64,000 bases of DNA from JABDMD01 sp965203475 (GTDB lineage: Bacteria; Pseudomonadota; Gammaproteobacteria; UBA4575), in NCBI GenBank assembly GCA_965203475.1, contig OZ241890.1:1426001-1490000 (forward strand), read 5' to 3'. Below the pieces are notes generated by a model, which did not search any database, was not told where the DNA came from, and saw only the letters and a program-made list of their open reading frames with translations. Shown one piece after another: positions 37,319 through 47,500 of this stretch. A program made the position numbers and the translations under genes. Numbering within the stretch: position 1 is the stretch's first letter; every line of letters starts with the position of its first letter.

Positions 37319-39886
37319 CTAATTATTTTCTGCTTCAACATGAGAAAAGTTTTCAATTCTTTCGACTTCTACTAAACGTTCTTCTTCAGATAAACGTATC
37401 AATCGCACACCCTGTGTATTACGCCCCATTTGTGAAACATCTTTCACTGGTGTTCTTACTAAGGTTCCGCTATCCGTAATTAACATGATTTCATCATCTT
37501 CTGAAACGGCTACAGCTCCAACAACATTGCCATTTCGTGTAGTAGTTTGTATAGCAATTACACCTTGCCCCCCGCGTTTTTGCACAGGGTAATCCTCTAT
37601 TTTAGTGCGTTTACCATAGCCTGCTTCTGTTGCGACCAAAATATCGGTATCACTCATATTTGGTGTAATGGTCATTAACCCAATTACTTTTTGATCCTCT
37701 GTTAAGCGTATCCCACGCACTCCGGTTGCATTACGTCCCATGGCACGTACATCATTTTCAGTAAATCGTATCGCTTTGCCTGCATCACTCACTAACAGCA
37801 GGTCTGTATCCCCATGTGTGATCGAAACGCCTATTAAATAATCATTGGCACGTAAATCTACTGCCAAAATGCCACTTGCTCTTGGGCGTGAAAATTCAGT
37901 TAGCTTTGTTTTCTTGACTGTGCCACTACTGGCCACCATGACGATGTAGGCGTCTTCTCGATATTCTTTTACCGGTAATACCGCATTAATCCGTTCGCCT
38001 TCTTGTAATGGTAATAAATTAACAATCGGTTTACCACGCGCCGTACGACCCGCTTGTGGAAGCTCATACACTTTCAACCAATATACTTTTCCACGACTTG
38101 AAAAACATAAAATAGTATCGTGCGTATTAGCCACAAATAATTGATCCACAAAATCTTCGGCTTTCACCGATGTGGCCGCTTTGCCTCTTCCCCCGCGTCG
38201 TTGTGCGCGATATGTGTCCAAAGGCTGCGATTTTGCATAACCTGCATGCGATAAAGTAACGACTACATCTTCCTCTGGAATAAGGTCTTCCATGGTAAGG
38301 TCGACTTGTGCATCTGAAATTTCTGTACGTCTTGTATCACCAAATTGTTCTCTAATCTGTTTCAGTTCTTCACGAATCACCTGCATTAAACGTTCCGGAT
38401 CTTTCAAAATATCAAGTAAGTCGATTATTTTTTCCAACAGCTCTCCATAGTCATTAACAATTTTGTCTTGTTCTAATCCGGTTAATCGATGCAATCGTAA
38501 ATCAAGTATGGCCTGTGCCTGAGTTGGAGATAAATGATATTCACCATCTTGCATACCGTATTCTGGACTCAAATCTTCAGGTCTAGAAACATCGGCTCCT
38601 GCACGACTTAACATCTTGGTAACGATTCCTGGCTTCCAGGTTTTGTCAATTAATTTTTCTTTGGCAACTGCGGGACTTTCAGATTTTTTTATTAAGCTGA
38701 TAATTTCGTCAATATTGGTAAGCGCTACCGCTTGACCTTCCAAAATATGTGCCCGTTCTCGTGCTTTACGTAGTTCATAAATGGTACGGCGTGTAACTAC
38801 ATCTCTTCGGTGACGAATAAAGGCTTGTAAAATTTGCCTTAGATTCAAAAGCCTTGGTTGGCCATCGACCAATGCCACCATATTCATACCAAACACACTT
38901 TGCATTGGGGTGTGCTTGAACAAATTATTTAATATAACTTCACTGACTTCTCCGCGTCGCAACTCAATGACAATACGCATCCCGTCTTTGTCAGACTCAT
39001 CTCGTAAACCATCGGCCGCAATGCCTTCGATTCGTTTCTCTTTTACGAGATCTGCAATTTTTATAATTAAATTCGCTTTATTTACTTGATACGGTAATTC
39101 CGTAACGATGATTCGCTCACGTCCACTCTTTTCGTCCTGTTCAATATGAGTACGTGCACGCATGTGCACTCTTCCACGCCCTGTACGATAGGCTTCTACA
39201 ATTCCTTTTCTTCCATTGATAATGGCAGCCGTGGGAAAATCAGGTCCCGGTAAATGTTGCATTAATTCCTGATAGTCAGCATCTGGATTATTTATTAATG
39301 TAACGCTAGCATCGATGACTTCATTTAAATTATGTGGTGGGATATTCGTTGCCATTCCAACCGCAATTCCGGAAGAACCATTAACCAATAAGGCCGGCAC
39401 ACGAGCAGGCAAAACCGATGGTTCTGATTCGGAGCCATCATAGTTATCAATAAAATCTACGGTTTCCTTATCAAGATCGGCCAACATTTCGTGTGCGATC
39501 TTAGCCATGCGCACTTCGGTATAACGCATTGCAGCAGGCGCATCACCATCGACCGAACCAAAATTACCCTGCCCATCAATGAGCATATAGCGCATGGAAA
39601 AAGGCTGTGCCATACGAACAATGGTGTCGTAAACTGCAGTATCTCCATGTGGGTGATATTTACCAATGACATCACCGACGATACGCGCAGATTTTTTATA
39701 GGACTTATTCCAGTCATTCCCGAGCTCATTCATGGCATACAGAACCCGACGATGTACGGGTTTTAAACCATCTCGAACATCGGGCAAGGCACGTCCAACG
39801 ATCACGCTCATGGCGTAATCCAGGTACGACTGCCGCATCTCGTCTTCGAGATTTACGGACAGGATTTCTTTGGCGATAGCTGCCAT
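37319..39886 (-). CDS. gyrA: DNA gyrase subunit A
   Basis: The 855-residue subunit breaks and rejoins DNA in the GyrA2B2 complex. The catalytic Tyr122 lies in AMRYTEVRMAK. In the quinolone-resistance region (HPHGDTAVYD) residue 83 is Thr and residue 87 is Asp; Thr83 is the wild-type state in pseudomonads. The C-terminal half contains the six-bladed beta-pinwheel, with QRRGGRGK as the GyrA box that allows DNA wrapping. The length is normal and no disruption is seen. Confidence 0.98.
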   Translation of the reverse strand: MAAIAKEILSVNLEDEMRQSYLDYAMSVIVGRALPDVRDGLKPVHRRVLYAMNELGNDWNKSYKKSARIVGDVIGKYHPHGDTAVYDTIVRMAQPFSMRYMLIDGQGNFGSVDGDAPAAMRYTEVRMAKIAHEMLADLDKETVDFIDNYDGSESEPSVLPARVPALLVNGSSGIAVGMATNIPPHNLNEVIDASVTLINNPDADYQELMQHLPGPDFPTAAIINGRKGIVEAYRTGRGRVHMRARTHIEQDEKSGRERIIVTELPYQVNKANLIIKIADLVKEKRIEGIAADGLRDESDKDGMRIVIELRRGEVSEVILNNLFKHTPMQSVFGMNMVALVDGQPRLLNLRQILQAFIRHRRDVVTRRTIYELRKARERAHILEGQAVALTNIDEIISLIKKSESPAVAKEKLIDKTWKPGIVTKMLSRAGADVSRPEDLSPEYGMQDGEYHLSPTQAQAILDLRLHRLTGLEQDKIVNDYGELLEKIIDLLDILKDPERLMQVIREELKQIREQFGDTRRTEISDAQVDLTMEDLIPEEDVVVTLSHAGYAKSQPLDTYRAQRRGGRGKAATSVKAEDFVDQLFVANTHDTILCFSSRGKVYWLKVYELPQAGRTARGKPIVNLLPLQEGERINAVLPVKEYREDAYIVMVASSGTVKKTKLTEFSRPRASGILAVDLRANDYLIGVSITHGDTDLLLVSDAGKAIRFTENDVRAMGRNATGVRGIRLTEDQKVIGLMTITPNMSDTDILVATEAGYGKRTKIEDYPVQKRGGQGVIAIQTTTRNGNVVGAVAVSEDDEIMLITDSGTLVRTPVKDVSQMGRNTQGVRLIRLSEEERLVEVERIENFSHVEAENN

Positions 39887-40064
39887 TTACGAGAAAACGA
39901 TATAGGTTAGATTTAGTTCTACTGCGTTAAATTATAACACAGCTACGGGATAGTGGGTTGGAGAAAAAAGCACCCATAAACGAAGTGAATGCTTTGAATA
40001 ACAAATTTATAGATTTTAAAGGTAGTTTTCTTTCCAGGTCTGATAGAAAACAGCCAAAATAGTA

Positions 40065-41102
40065 CTAATCGAATAATTCTGCGATTTTAGCCTTATCTGG
40101 CGCTAGCACCACTCCCTTTTCAGTGACTAAAGCCGATATCATTTCTGCAGGCGTTATATCAAATACTGGATTCCAAACTTGCACATTTTCGGGAGCTAAT
40201 GAGTGATCTTTAACAGCAACAATCTCACTTGATTCACGTTCTTCAATTTCTATATCGGCTCCGCTCTTACTATTTAGATCGATCGTACTTGTAGGTGCAG
40301 CAACCATGAACTCAACATTATGCTGCTTCGCCATTATAGCCAATGCATAAGTGCCAATTTTATTGGCCACATCCCCATTACTTGCCACTCGATCAGCACC
40401 AACAATAATCCAAGAAATTTTTTTATCACGCATCAAACTCGCTGCAGCACTGTCACAAATTAAAGTTACAGGAATTTTATCTTGCATTAATTCCCAGGCT
40501 GTAAGTCGTGCTCCTTGAAACCAGGGCCGTGTTTCATCTGCATATACAGAATCAATTTTATTTTGAGAAAATGCACTTCGGATCACGCCAAGTGCAGTTC
40601 CATAACCGCCTGTGGCAAGTGCACCAGCATTACAGTGAGTAAGCACAGATGAGTTTTCATTAATTAACGTAGCACCAAGTTCCCCTAGGGTTTTATTGGT
40701 CTTTATATCTTGTTGATGAATATTTTTTGCTGCCTGTAACAATGTAGATTCTGGGTCGTTTGTAGAAACATTTTGTAAAACTTGTCGCATATTCTGAATT
40801 GACCAAACCAAATTCACAGCAGTAGGTCGTGCCAGTTCTAATTGTTTTAAATCATTCTCAATACTTTCTTTCCAATTTGTATTTGATTTTTTAAATGCCG
40901 ATCGAGCAGCCAGCACAACCCCGTAAGCAGCTGTGACTCCAATTGCAGGAGCACCTCGTACCACCATATTTTTTATAGCATTCACCACATCTTTGCATGT
41001 ATTGCATACGATGAAATCAATTTCTGTAGGGAGCTTACGTTGATCCAGTAATACCAGATGATCCTCTTCCCAATGAATGGCTCGGTCTGCAAGAGAATTC
41101 AT
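40065..41102 (-). CDS. mtnA: methylthioribose-1-phosphate isomerase
   Basis: This 345-residue enzyme of the methionine salvage pathway converts 5-methylthioribose-1-phosphate to the ribulose form. The catalytic Cys157 is in LTHCNAGALATGGYGTALG and Asp237 in GADRVASNGDVANKIG; RGAPAIG (49-55) is the substrate loop. The length is as expected. It is divergent from the deaminase gene at 41229, and gyrA is its downstream neighbour, an order that I recall from Pseudomonas. Confidence 0.97.
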   Translation of the reverse strand: MNSLADRAIHWEEDHLVLLDQRKLPTEIDFIVCNTCKDVVNAIKNMVVRGAPAIGVTAAYGVVLAARSAFKKSNTNWKESIENDLKQLELARPTAVNLVWSIQNMRQVLQNVSTNDPESTLLQAAKNIHQQDIKTNKTLGELGATLINENSSVLTHCNAGALATGGYGTALGVIRSAFSQNKIDSVYADETRPWFQGARLTAWELMQDKIPVTLICDSAAASLMRDKKISWIIVGADRVASNGDVANKIGTYALAIMAKQHNVEFMVAAPTSTIDLNSKSGADIEIEERESSEIVAVKDHSLAPENVQVWNPVFDITPAEMISALVTEKGVVLAPDKAKIAELFD

Positions 41103-41228
41103 AAATATTTGAATGCAGTAAAAATTAAAAAATAATGGTAGCCAGCCTATAGGACATCATAGGACAATGCTCATACCATAAACTATATGTAAGCCTAAAT
41201 ATTTGCAATCTCTAGCGTAGAACGCCCA

Positions 41229-42539
41229 ATGACATCAACGCAAATATTACTCCATGGAAAATATGTAGTTCCTGTAGACGAGACTAATCAAGTACTACAG
41301 GACACCTGTATTGCGATTCAGGATGGCAATATACTAGAAATCCTCCCCACCCGAGAAGCCAACAAAAAATTTTCAAACGCTGTAGAACATTATTACGATC
41401 ATCATATTTTAATCCCAGGACTGATTAATACACATACCCATGCAGCAATGTCGTTATTTCGTGGTCTTGCGAATGACTTGCCGTTAATGCAATGGTTACA
41501 TGAACATATTTGGCCTGCGGAACAAAAATGGGTAAATGAAGAATTTGTAACCCATGGTTCAGAACTAGCGATTGCAGAAATGTTACGCGCGGGGGTGACA
41601 TGTTTTAATGACATGTATTTTTATGCAGAAGAAACCGCAAAGGTGGTGATGCAATCTGGAATTCGCGCCGTACTCGGAATGATTATGCTTGATTTTCCCA
41701 CTCAATATGCCAATAGCCATGATGAATATTTTGAAAAAGGCTTAGCTTTACATGATCAGTACAAGTCTAGTTCATTAATTCAATGTGCGTTTGCACCCCA
41801 TGCACCTTACACAGTTTCGAATGCACCTTTTGAACGTATTGCCATTTTATCCAATGAATTAGAAGTGCCTGTACATATTCATCTGCATGAAACAGAGGAT
41901 GAAATTTCTAATAGTATTGAAAAATTTAACATGCGCCCAATTCAGCGCTTACATAAACTTGGGTTGATTAGTAGTAGTTTAGTTGCAGTCCACATGACAC
42001 ATCTAGAAGATGAAGAAATTGACCTACTAGCCTCGTGCAAAGCAAATGTTGTGCATTGCCCAAAATCAAATATGAAACTTGCGAGCGGTTTTTGCCTCAC
42101 TCAAAATTTATTAGAGCATGATATTAATGTTGCTTTAGGCACGGACAGCTGTGCAAGCAATGATAACCTCGATGTAATGAGCGATATGCAAGTTGCCGCA
42201 CTGCTAGCGAAAGCTGTTTCTAATAATGCAGTTGCATTGCCCGCAGCACAAGCACTACGTTGCGCGACCATCAATGGTGCAAAAGCGCTAGGCATCGATC
42301 ATATTACGGGCTCACTGGAAGCCGGAAAGTCAGCCGATATCAGTGTCATTGATTTTAGTAAAATCAATTCTCAACCCATGTATGACCCTGTGGGCCAACT
42401 TGTATATGCAGCAAATAGCAAACAAGTATCCGATGTATGGATCGCAGGAAAACAGCTGTTGAAAAACGGTCAGCTAATTACACTTGACGAGCAAGAAATT
42501 TTAAATAATACAAAACAATGGAATCAAAAAATTCAATAG
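41229..42539 (+). CDS. mtaD: 5-methylthioadenosine/S-adenosylhomocysteine deaminase (TRZ/ATZ hydrolase)
   Basis: The 436-residue amidohydrolase has the metal site HTHAAMSLFRG (His69 and His71) and the later IHLHETEDE and GTDSCASNDNLD segments. The family deaminates 5'-methylthioadenosine or S-adenosylhomocysteine to the inosine analogue. Its position beside mtnA supports a role in methylthioadenosine recycling. It ends with TAG, 1 bp before the ubiG start, so the two are clearly in one operon. Confidence 0.93.
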   Translation: MTSTQILLHGKYVVPVDETNQVLQDTCIAIQDGNILEILPTREANKKFSNAVEHYYDHHILIPGLINTHTHAAMSLFRGLANDLPLMQWLHEHIWPAEQKWVNEEFVTHGSELAIAEMLRAGVTCFNDMYFYAEETAKVVMQSGIRAVLGMIMLDFPTQYANSHDEYFEKGLALHDQYKSSSLIQCAFAPHAPYTVSNAPFERIAILSNELEVPVHIHLHETEDEISNSIEKFNMRPIQRLHKLGLISSSLVAVHMTHLEDEEIDLLASCKANVVHCPKSNMKLASGFCLTQNLLEHDINVALGTDSCASNDNLDVMSDMQVAALLAKAVSNNAVALPAAQALRCATINGAKALGIDHITGSLEAGKSADISVIDFSKINSQPMYDPVGQLVYAANSKQVSDVWIAGKQLLKNGQLITLDEQEILNNTKQWNQKIQ

Positions 42540-42540
42540 T

Positions 42541-43245
42541 ATGAACACTACAAATACTAACGTTGACCAAGATGAATTAGCTAAGTTTGAAGCACTGGCT
42601 TATCAATGGTGGGATACAGAAAGTAAATTCAAACCACTACATGATATTAATCCGTTACGATTAAATTACATTGACGAACGAGCACAGCTTAATGGGAAAA
42701 ATGTATTAGATATAGGCTGCGGCGGTGGAATACTTTCAGAGTCCATGCACCTTCGTGGTGCTGTAGTTAAAGGAATTGACTTAGCCGAAGCTCCACTTGC
42801 CGTCGCCAAAATTCACGCAAAGGAACAAAATCTTACTATTAATTATCAAGCAATCTCAGCAGAAGAATTGGCAAGACAGAAACCAGAAACCTATGATGTG
42901 GTCACGTGCATGGAAATGTTGGAACATGTTCCTGATCCTGCTGCTATTATTCAAGCATGCGCCACCTTGGCTAAACCGGGTGCACATATATTTTTTTCAA
43001 CTATCAATCGCAATCCTAAATCTTTTGCCTTTGCAATTGTAGGAGCTGAATATATTCTCAATTTGTTGCCCAAAGGTACACATCATTTCGAGAAATTAAT
43101 TCGTCCTTCAGAGCTTGATCGTTGGACGCGTGCAGCTTCTCTAACTACTAACGACATCATTGGCATGACCTATAACCCGCTTACAAAAAAATATAAGCTA
43201 TCCTCAGATACTAGTGTCAACTACCTTGTACACACTACTAAGTAA
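42541..43245 (+). CDS. ubiG: ubiquinone biosynthesis O-methyltransferase
   Basis: The 234-residue SAM-dependent methyltransferase carries out both O-methylations of ubiquinone synthesis. Motif I is VLDIGCGGGILSE (55-67), and the N-terminal FEALAYQWWDTESKFKPLH is the UbiG signature. CMEMLEHVPDP is the post-motif region. It starts 1 bp after the deaminase gene and 15 bp before the phosphatase gene, in an operon that resembles the Pseudomonas order. Confidence 0.97.
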   Translation: MNTTNTNVDQDELAKFEALAYQWWDTESKFKPLHDINPLRLNYIDERAQLNGKNVLDIGCGGGILSESMHLRGAVVKGIDLAEAPLAVAKIHAKEQNLTINYQAISAEELARQKPETYDVVTCMEMLEHVPDPAAIIQACATLAKPGAHIFFSTINRNPKSFAFAIVGAEYILNLLPKGTHHFEKLIRPSELDRWTRAASLTTNDIIGMTYNPLTKKYKLSSDTSVNYLVHTTK

Positions 43246-43260
43246 AATTTACTTTACTGC

Positions 43261-43935
43261 ATGAATAAAAGTTCACGCGCCAATGCAGTGCTATTTGATC
43301 TAGATGGCACGTTAGCAGACACCTCACCAGACATGGCAGATGCATTGAATGAATTACTAGTCTTGAATGAGAAGAATACACTTGCATATGAGGAGATCAG
43401 AAAACATACTTCTAGAGGTGGTCTAGCTTTAGTCAAGCTTGGCTTTGGGGAGAACTTAGAAAAAGATCAAGAAACAATTTTAAGGCAACAATTTTTGGAG
43501 TTATATGCAAACCGACTTTGCAACAAAACAAAATTGTTTCCTGGTGTTTCTGAAATTCTAGATAGTTTAGATGAATCCAATATACCCTGGGGGATTGTCA
43601 CGAATAAACCAGGTTATTTAGCAGAACCACTAATTCAAGAACTAGGTATCGCATTTCGTACGGTATGCATGGTGAGCGGTGACTCATTGGCAAAAAGAAA
43701 ACCGCATCCAGAGCCATTATTTCATGCAGCTAACATCATTGGGGCTGATAGTGAAAAATGTGTATACATGGGGGATGATCCTCGTGACATTCAAGCGGGG
43801 AAAGCAGCCAAAATGAAAACGGCTGTTGCCGCCTATGGCTATATTCTGGATGAAGAAGACCCCTACACATGGGATGCCGATGTAGTATTTGAAAATGCTT
43901 TGCAACTTAAGAATTGGCTTTTTAATGCTGACTGA
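43261..43935 (+). CDS. HAD-family phosphatase (phosphoglycolate/MurNAc-6-phosphate type)
   Basis: This 224-residue HAD hydrolase has the nucleophile motif LFDLDGTLADT (Asp13 and Asp15), the second motif VTNKPG and the acidic motif YMGDDPRDIQAG. It resembles phosphoglycolate phosphatase (Gph). In pseudomonads the gene at this position, directly after ubiG, is mupP, which dephosphorylates MurNAc 6-phosphate in cell-wall recycling. The context therefore favours mupP, while the sequence alone cannot exclude gph. Confidence 0.9.
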   Translation: MNKSSRANAVLFDLDGTLADTSPDMADALNELLVLNEKNTLAYEEIRKHTSRGGLALVKLGFGENLEKDQETILRQQFLELYANRLCNKTKLFPGVSEILDSLDESNIPWGIVTNKPGYLAEPLIQELGIAFRTVCMVSGDSLAKRKPHPEPLFHAANIIGADSEKCVYMGDDPRDIQAGKAAKMKTAVAAYGYILDEEDPYTWDADVVFENALQLKNWLFNAD

Positions 43936-43949
43936 TCAACAATGCCTAT

Positions 43950-45260
43950 ATGATAAATATTGATTTGAGTAACATCTGGCAACTAATACTTTTGAGTAGC
44001 AGTCTGTGTTTATTAAGTGCAGCTCTTGGCGCTTTGATTATGCGTTCGACAAGCAAAAAAGCACATAATGAACTTTCCTCAAAAACTCAACAACTTTCCT
44101 TACAACTTGAACTAGAAAGAGAACGATATTTAGAAAAGATAGAAGCCATTGAAGAGTCCCGCAAACAACTCGAAGAATCTTTTTCTTTACTATCACAAAA
44201 AGCATTGCAGTCCAATAATGAAAACTTCTTAACACTAGCTAAAGAAAAACTCAGCCAATTTCAAATACAAGCTGAATCAAACCTTGATAAAAAAGAAAAA
44301 GCGATTGAAATCTTAGTACAACCTATTCAGGAAGCTCTCAAAAGAACTGAATCCCAGATTCAAGCCATTGAAAAAGATCGAAAAGAATCTTTTGGTTCAT
44401 TATCACAGCATTTAAAACTCATTAATGAATCTCAAAGCAATCTTCGCATCGAAACACAAAATTTAGTGCAAGCACTAAGAAGGCCAGAAGTACGCGGTCA
44501 ATGGGGAGAACTGACCTTAAAAAGAATTGCGGAGCTCGCCGGTATGGTGGATCACTGCGATTTTTATGAGCAAGAAAGCAGTACGAACACAGATTCAAAA
44601 ATTCGCCCCGACATGATTGTGCGTATGCCGGATCAGCGCGAACTAATTATTGATGCAAAAACACCCTTAGACGCCTATTTAACTGCAATGCAAACCACAG
44701 AAGAAAATGAACGAGAAAGTTCCTTAATTAGACATGCCAGAAATGTGCGTGAAAGAATGCGAGAGCTTTCTAGCAAAAGTTATTGGAGTCAATTTAAGCA
44801 TTCGCCAGATTTTGTCGTGTTATTTATTCCCGGCGAACAATTTTTATCAGCAGCACTCGAACAGGACCCTCAACTACTCGAAGATGCGCTTAAAAATAAA
44901 GTAATTCTGGCGACTCCAACTAGCATTATCGCACTACTGCGTGCTGTCGCATTTGGTTGGAGGCAGGTCGCTGTAGCCGAAAATGCAGAAAAAATTCGCG
45001 AGCTTGGTGAGGATTTGTATCAACGACTAGCCACTTTTGCAGAGCATCTTCAAAAGCTCGGTAAACATCTTGATGCTAGTGTTGATCAATTTAATAAAGC
45101 TACTGGCTCACTGGATCGACAAGTGCTTACTGGAGCCAAAAAATTTACAGAGCTTGGCATTGAAAAGAAAAAACAAGTTCCAGAAGTTAAATTTATTGAA
45201 AATTCAGCCAAATTTCATACAAAACAAAATATTAAAACTACTGAAAATAGCAAACATTAG
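43950..45260 (+). CDS. rmuC: RmuC-family DNA recombination protein
   Basis: The 436-residue protein has an N-terminal membrane segment (about residues 10-30), a long coiled-coil (about 35-150) and the RmuC nuclease-like domain, with RGQWGELTLKRIAELAGM (around 180) and DAKTPLDAY. RmuC restricts inversion and recombination at short inverted repeats. The gene begins 14 bp after the phosphatase gene. Its presence between the mupP-like and yciK-like genes differs from the Pseudomonas order. It ends with a TAG codon. Confidence 0.95.
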   Translation: MINIDLSNIWQLILLSSSLCLLSAALGALIMRSTSKKAHNELSSKTQQLSLQLELERERYLEKIEAIEESRKQLEESFSLLSQKALQSNNENFLTLAKEKLSQFQIQAESNLDKKEKAIEILVQPIQEALKRTESQIQAIEKDRKESFGSLSQHLKLINESQSNLRIETQNLVQALRRPEVRGQWGELTLKRIAELAGMVDHCDFYEQESSTNTDSKIRPDMIVRMPDQRELIIDAKTPLDAYLTAMQTTEENERESSLIRHARNVRERMRELSSKSYWSQFKHSPDFVVLFIPGEQFLSAALEQDPQLLEDALKNKVILATPTSIIALLRAVAFGWRQVAVAENAEKIRELGEDLYQRLATFAEHLQKLGKHLDASVDQFNKATGSLDRQVLTGAKKFTELGIEKKKQVPEVKFIENSAKFHTKQNIKTTENSKH

Positions 45261-45336
45261 ATTGATTTAACAGATTTGTAACAACTAAAAGCAGATAATT
45301 CAGCTTTAATATTACGAATATAGACTACCTAATCTC

Positions 45337-45966
45337 ATGACGGAATCCGCAAAAAAAATAAGCCCCGATGTTGTTTACCATCATGCAACGGTTACTAGAA
45401 ATCGAAGAGAAAATATTCTAGGGCATAGTGGAGTTGTACTTTGGTTCACAGGATTATCAGGTGCAGGAAAATCGACATTAGCACATGCTGTCGAAGAAGA
45501 ATTACATAATAGAAATTGTCTGACATATGTATTTGATGGAGATAATGTGAGACATGGATTATGTGGAGATTTAGGTTTTTCATTAGAAGATCGAAAAGAA
45601 AACCTACGCCGCATCTCTGAGATGTGCAAACTAACCGCCGATGCTGGGATCATTACATTTACTGCATTCATCTCCCCAGTACAAGAAGACAGACAAAATG
45701 CAAAAGCCCTAATTGGTGAAAATGATTTCATTGAAGTGTACTGCAAATGCCCACTAGAAATTTGTGAAGAGAGAGATGTGAAAGGACTGTATAAAAAAGC
45801 TCGCGCTGGAATCATTTCTGATTTTACTGGTATATCTTCACCCTACGAAGAGCCGGAAAATGCTGATTTAATTGTAGACACTGGCACTAATTCATTAGAA
45901 GAATGCACTAATCAAGTACTTGGCTATTTATTTCGCAGAGGAATATTTATTAGCGCCAGAAAATAA
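45337..45966 (+). CDS. cysC: adenylyl-sulfate (APS) kinase
   Basis: The 209-residue kinase phosphorylates APS to PAPS. The P-loop is GLSGAGKST (39-47), the DGDNVRHGL substrate loop is at 67-75, and the Ser113 region ISPVQEDR is the expected phospho-site. It is alone: no cysD or cysN (ATP sulfurylase) gene lies next to it. As PAPS is the donor for sulfotransferases, and three such genes are in the polysaccharide locus about 10-39 kb away, this enzyme may serve polymer sulfation and not only sulfate reduction. Confidence 0.95.
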   Translation: MTESAKKISPDVVYHHATVTRNRRENILGHSGVVLWFTGLSGAGKSTLAHAVEEELHNRNCLTYVFDGDNVRHGLCGDLGFSLEDRKENLRRISEMCKLTADAGIITFTAFISPVQEDRQNAKALIGENDFIEVYCKCPLEICEERDVKGLYKKARAGIISDFTGISSPYEEPENADLIVDTGTNSLEECTNQVLGYLFRRGIFISARK

Positions 45967-45994
45967 ATATGAATTATTATATTGTATAATTTCA

Positions 45995-46681
45995 TTAAGG
46001 CTTGTTCACAATAACTGTTGGACAATTCTTCTTATTAAATGAAATATGAAAAAAAGGTTTTGTTGTTGCAAATAATATTTGCATTTTAAAAAAAGTAAAA
46101 AAAAGCAATGTGCTCAATCGTACCGCTTTAAGACGTGAATGAGACCTAATTGATTCAATTGCAAATGCAGATATTCTACTCATTGACCATTCGTAACCGC
46201 TTCTAGAAAGTTCTTTATTTAATGCGTCCCACAATGCCATGAAGGTGAATCCTAGTCGGTGCTTTGGCTCTACATAAATATCATAATCCCACGCTACTTG
46301 TTTGGATGGTTTTGGCACATAAGTACAACAAACAACATCTTCTTTATATGGCTTCAATGTAAACCAAATATATCCCAGCAATACCTCGTCTTTAAAACAG
46401 GCTATACATCGCCCACCCTGTGAGTATCTTTGATTTATGATGTGTTTAGGACGACCAAATTTTGAGATATCAACAAACTCTTTCTTTAACTCAAATAAAT
46501 TATATTTTGCTAATCTTGATTCAGGTAATAATGACTTTTTTGATATAGGTTGTGCATATAAGTAAAACTTATCTATTTTTACATTATCTTTAAAAATTCT
46601 TTTAAAAAGTTGATTAGTAATATAAATAAGTCCATTAATAAATCCATAGATATTAATCGCAGATTTCAACCTCTCAATCAT
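45995..46681 (-). CDS. GNAT-like acetyltransferase, unassigned
   Basis: This 228-residue protein has features of a GNAT fold: the middle strand-rich part CIACFKDEVLLGYIWFTLKP, then an acidic Asp-Tyr-Asp-Ile-Tyr strand followed by EPKHRLGFTFMALWDAL, which corresponds to the acetyl-CoA loop and helix, although the Q/RxxGxG/A loop is modified. It is convergent with cysC (28 bp apart) and divergent from the SDR gene. It may acylate a sugar or another metabolite; no stronger statement is possible. Confidence 0.7.
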   Translation of the reverse strand: MIERLKSAINIYGFINGLIYITNQLFKRIFKDNVKIDKFYLYAQPISKKSLLPESRLAKYNLFELKKEFVDISKFGRPKHIINQRYSQGGRCIACFKDEVLLGYIWFTLKPYKEDVVCCTYVPKPSKQVAWDYDIYVEPKHRLGFTFMALWDALNKELSRSGYEWSMSRISAFAIESIRSHSRLKAVRLSTLLFFTFFKMQILFATTKPFFHISFNKKNCPTVIVNKP

Positions 46682-46726
46682 ATTAGTATATTAAGTCCAT
46701 AAAAATATTTAACAATTGCAATAGTA

Positions 46727-47500
46727 ATGAATCAAGATTCAATCCGCCAAGACATTAATGATACTCAATATTTATCTAATTACTTAGATAATCGAATTAT
46801 TTTAGTATCTGGGGCTACAGATGGCATCGGTAAGGTTTTGTCATTAGCATGTGCAAAATATGGTGCACAACTATTTTTATTAGGACGAAATCAACAAAGA
46901 CTTGATGATTTACAAAATGAATTAGCAGAAATTTCAGACTCATCGCACCATATCCATGTAATCGATCTAGCTACTGCAGGAGAAGCAGACTATATTCAGT
47001 TAGCGAATAAACTTGCGAATCTAGAAATTCCAATTAATTCTGTCGTTCTTAATGCAGGTGAAGTTGAGATTTTACAAGGCTTGCGAAATTTTCACCTTGA
47101 TAATTGGCTACGTGCTATCACAGTTAATCAACATTCTAATTTTTTATTATTAAAATGCTGCATTCCAGTGCTTGAACTTGCAGATGACCCAACCATTGTA
47201 TTTTCAACACACGATTGCAGTAAAGCCTATTGGGGTGCCTATGGAGTCGCAAAACATGCTCAATTAGGGATGCTAAAAATTTTAGCAGATGAATTAGATG
47301 GCGATAAACCAATTCGCGTTAATGGTGTCGATCCTGCACCCGTTAGAACAAAATTAAGAACTGCACATTTTCCTGGTGTAAATCCTAAGTCTTATGCAGA
47401 ACCAGAAGATGTAGTAGCTCCATATTTATACTTTATTGGACCAGGCAGCAAAGGTGTAACTGGCGTGAACTATAAAATTAATCCTGAATTTTGTGGTTAA
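46727..47500 (+). CDS. yciK: short-chain dehydrogenase, YciK-like
   Basis: The 257-residue SDR has the cofactor loop GATDGIGKV (29-37), LNAG (108-111) and the catalytic YGVAK (Tyr172 and Lys176). The gene order after ubiG and the phosphatase gene supports the YciK assignment. The physiological substrate of YciK is not established. Its 3' end overlaps the convergent rluB by 23 bp. Confidence 0.9.
   Translation: MNQDSIRQDINDTQYLSNYLDNRIILVSGATDGIGKVLSLACAKYGAQLFLLGRNQQRLDDLQNELAEISDSSHHIHVIDLATAGEADYIQLANKLANLEIPINSVVLNAGEVEILQGLRNFHLDNWLRAITVNQHSNFLLLKCCIPVLELADDPTIVFSTHDCSKAYWGAYGVAKHAQLGMLKILADELDGDKPIRVNGVDPAPVRTKLRTAHFPGVNPKSYAEPEDVVAPYLYFIGPGSKGVTGVNYKINPEFCG

Noticed and set aside
45381..45815. 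144-codon minus-strand open frame opposite cysC
   Set aside because: It lies entirely inside the clearly functional APS kinase gene, and its translation shows no domain; it is an antisense shadow.
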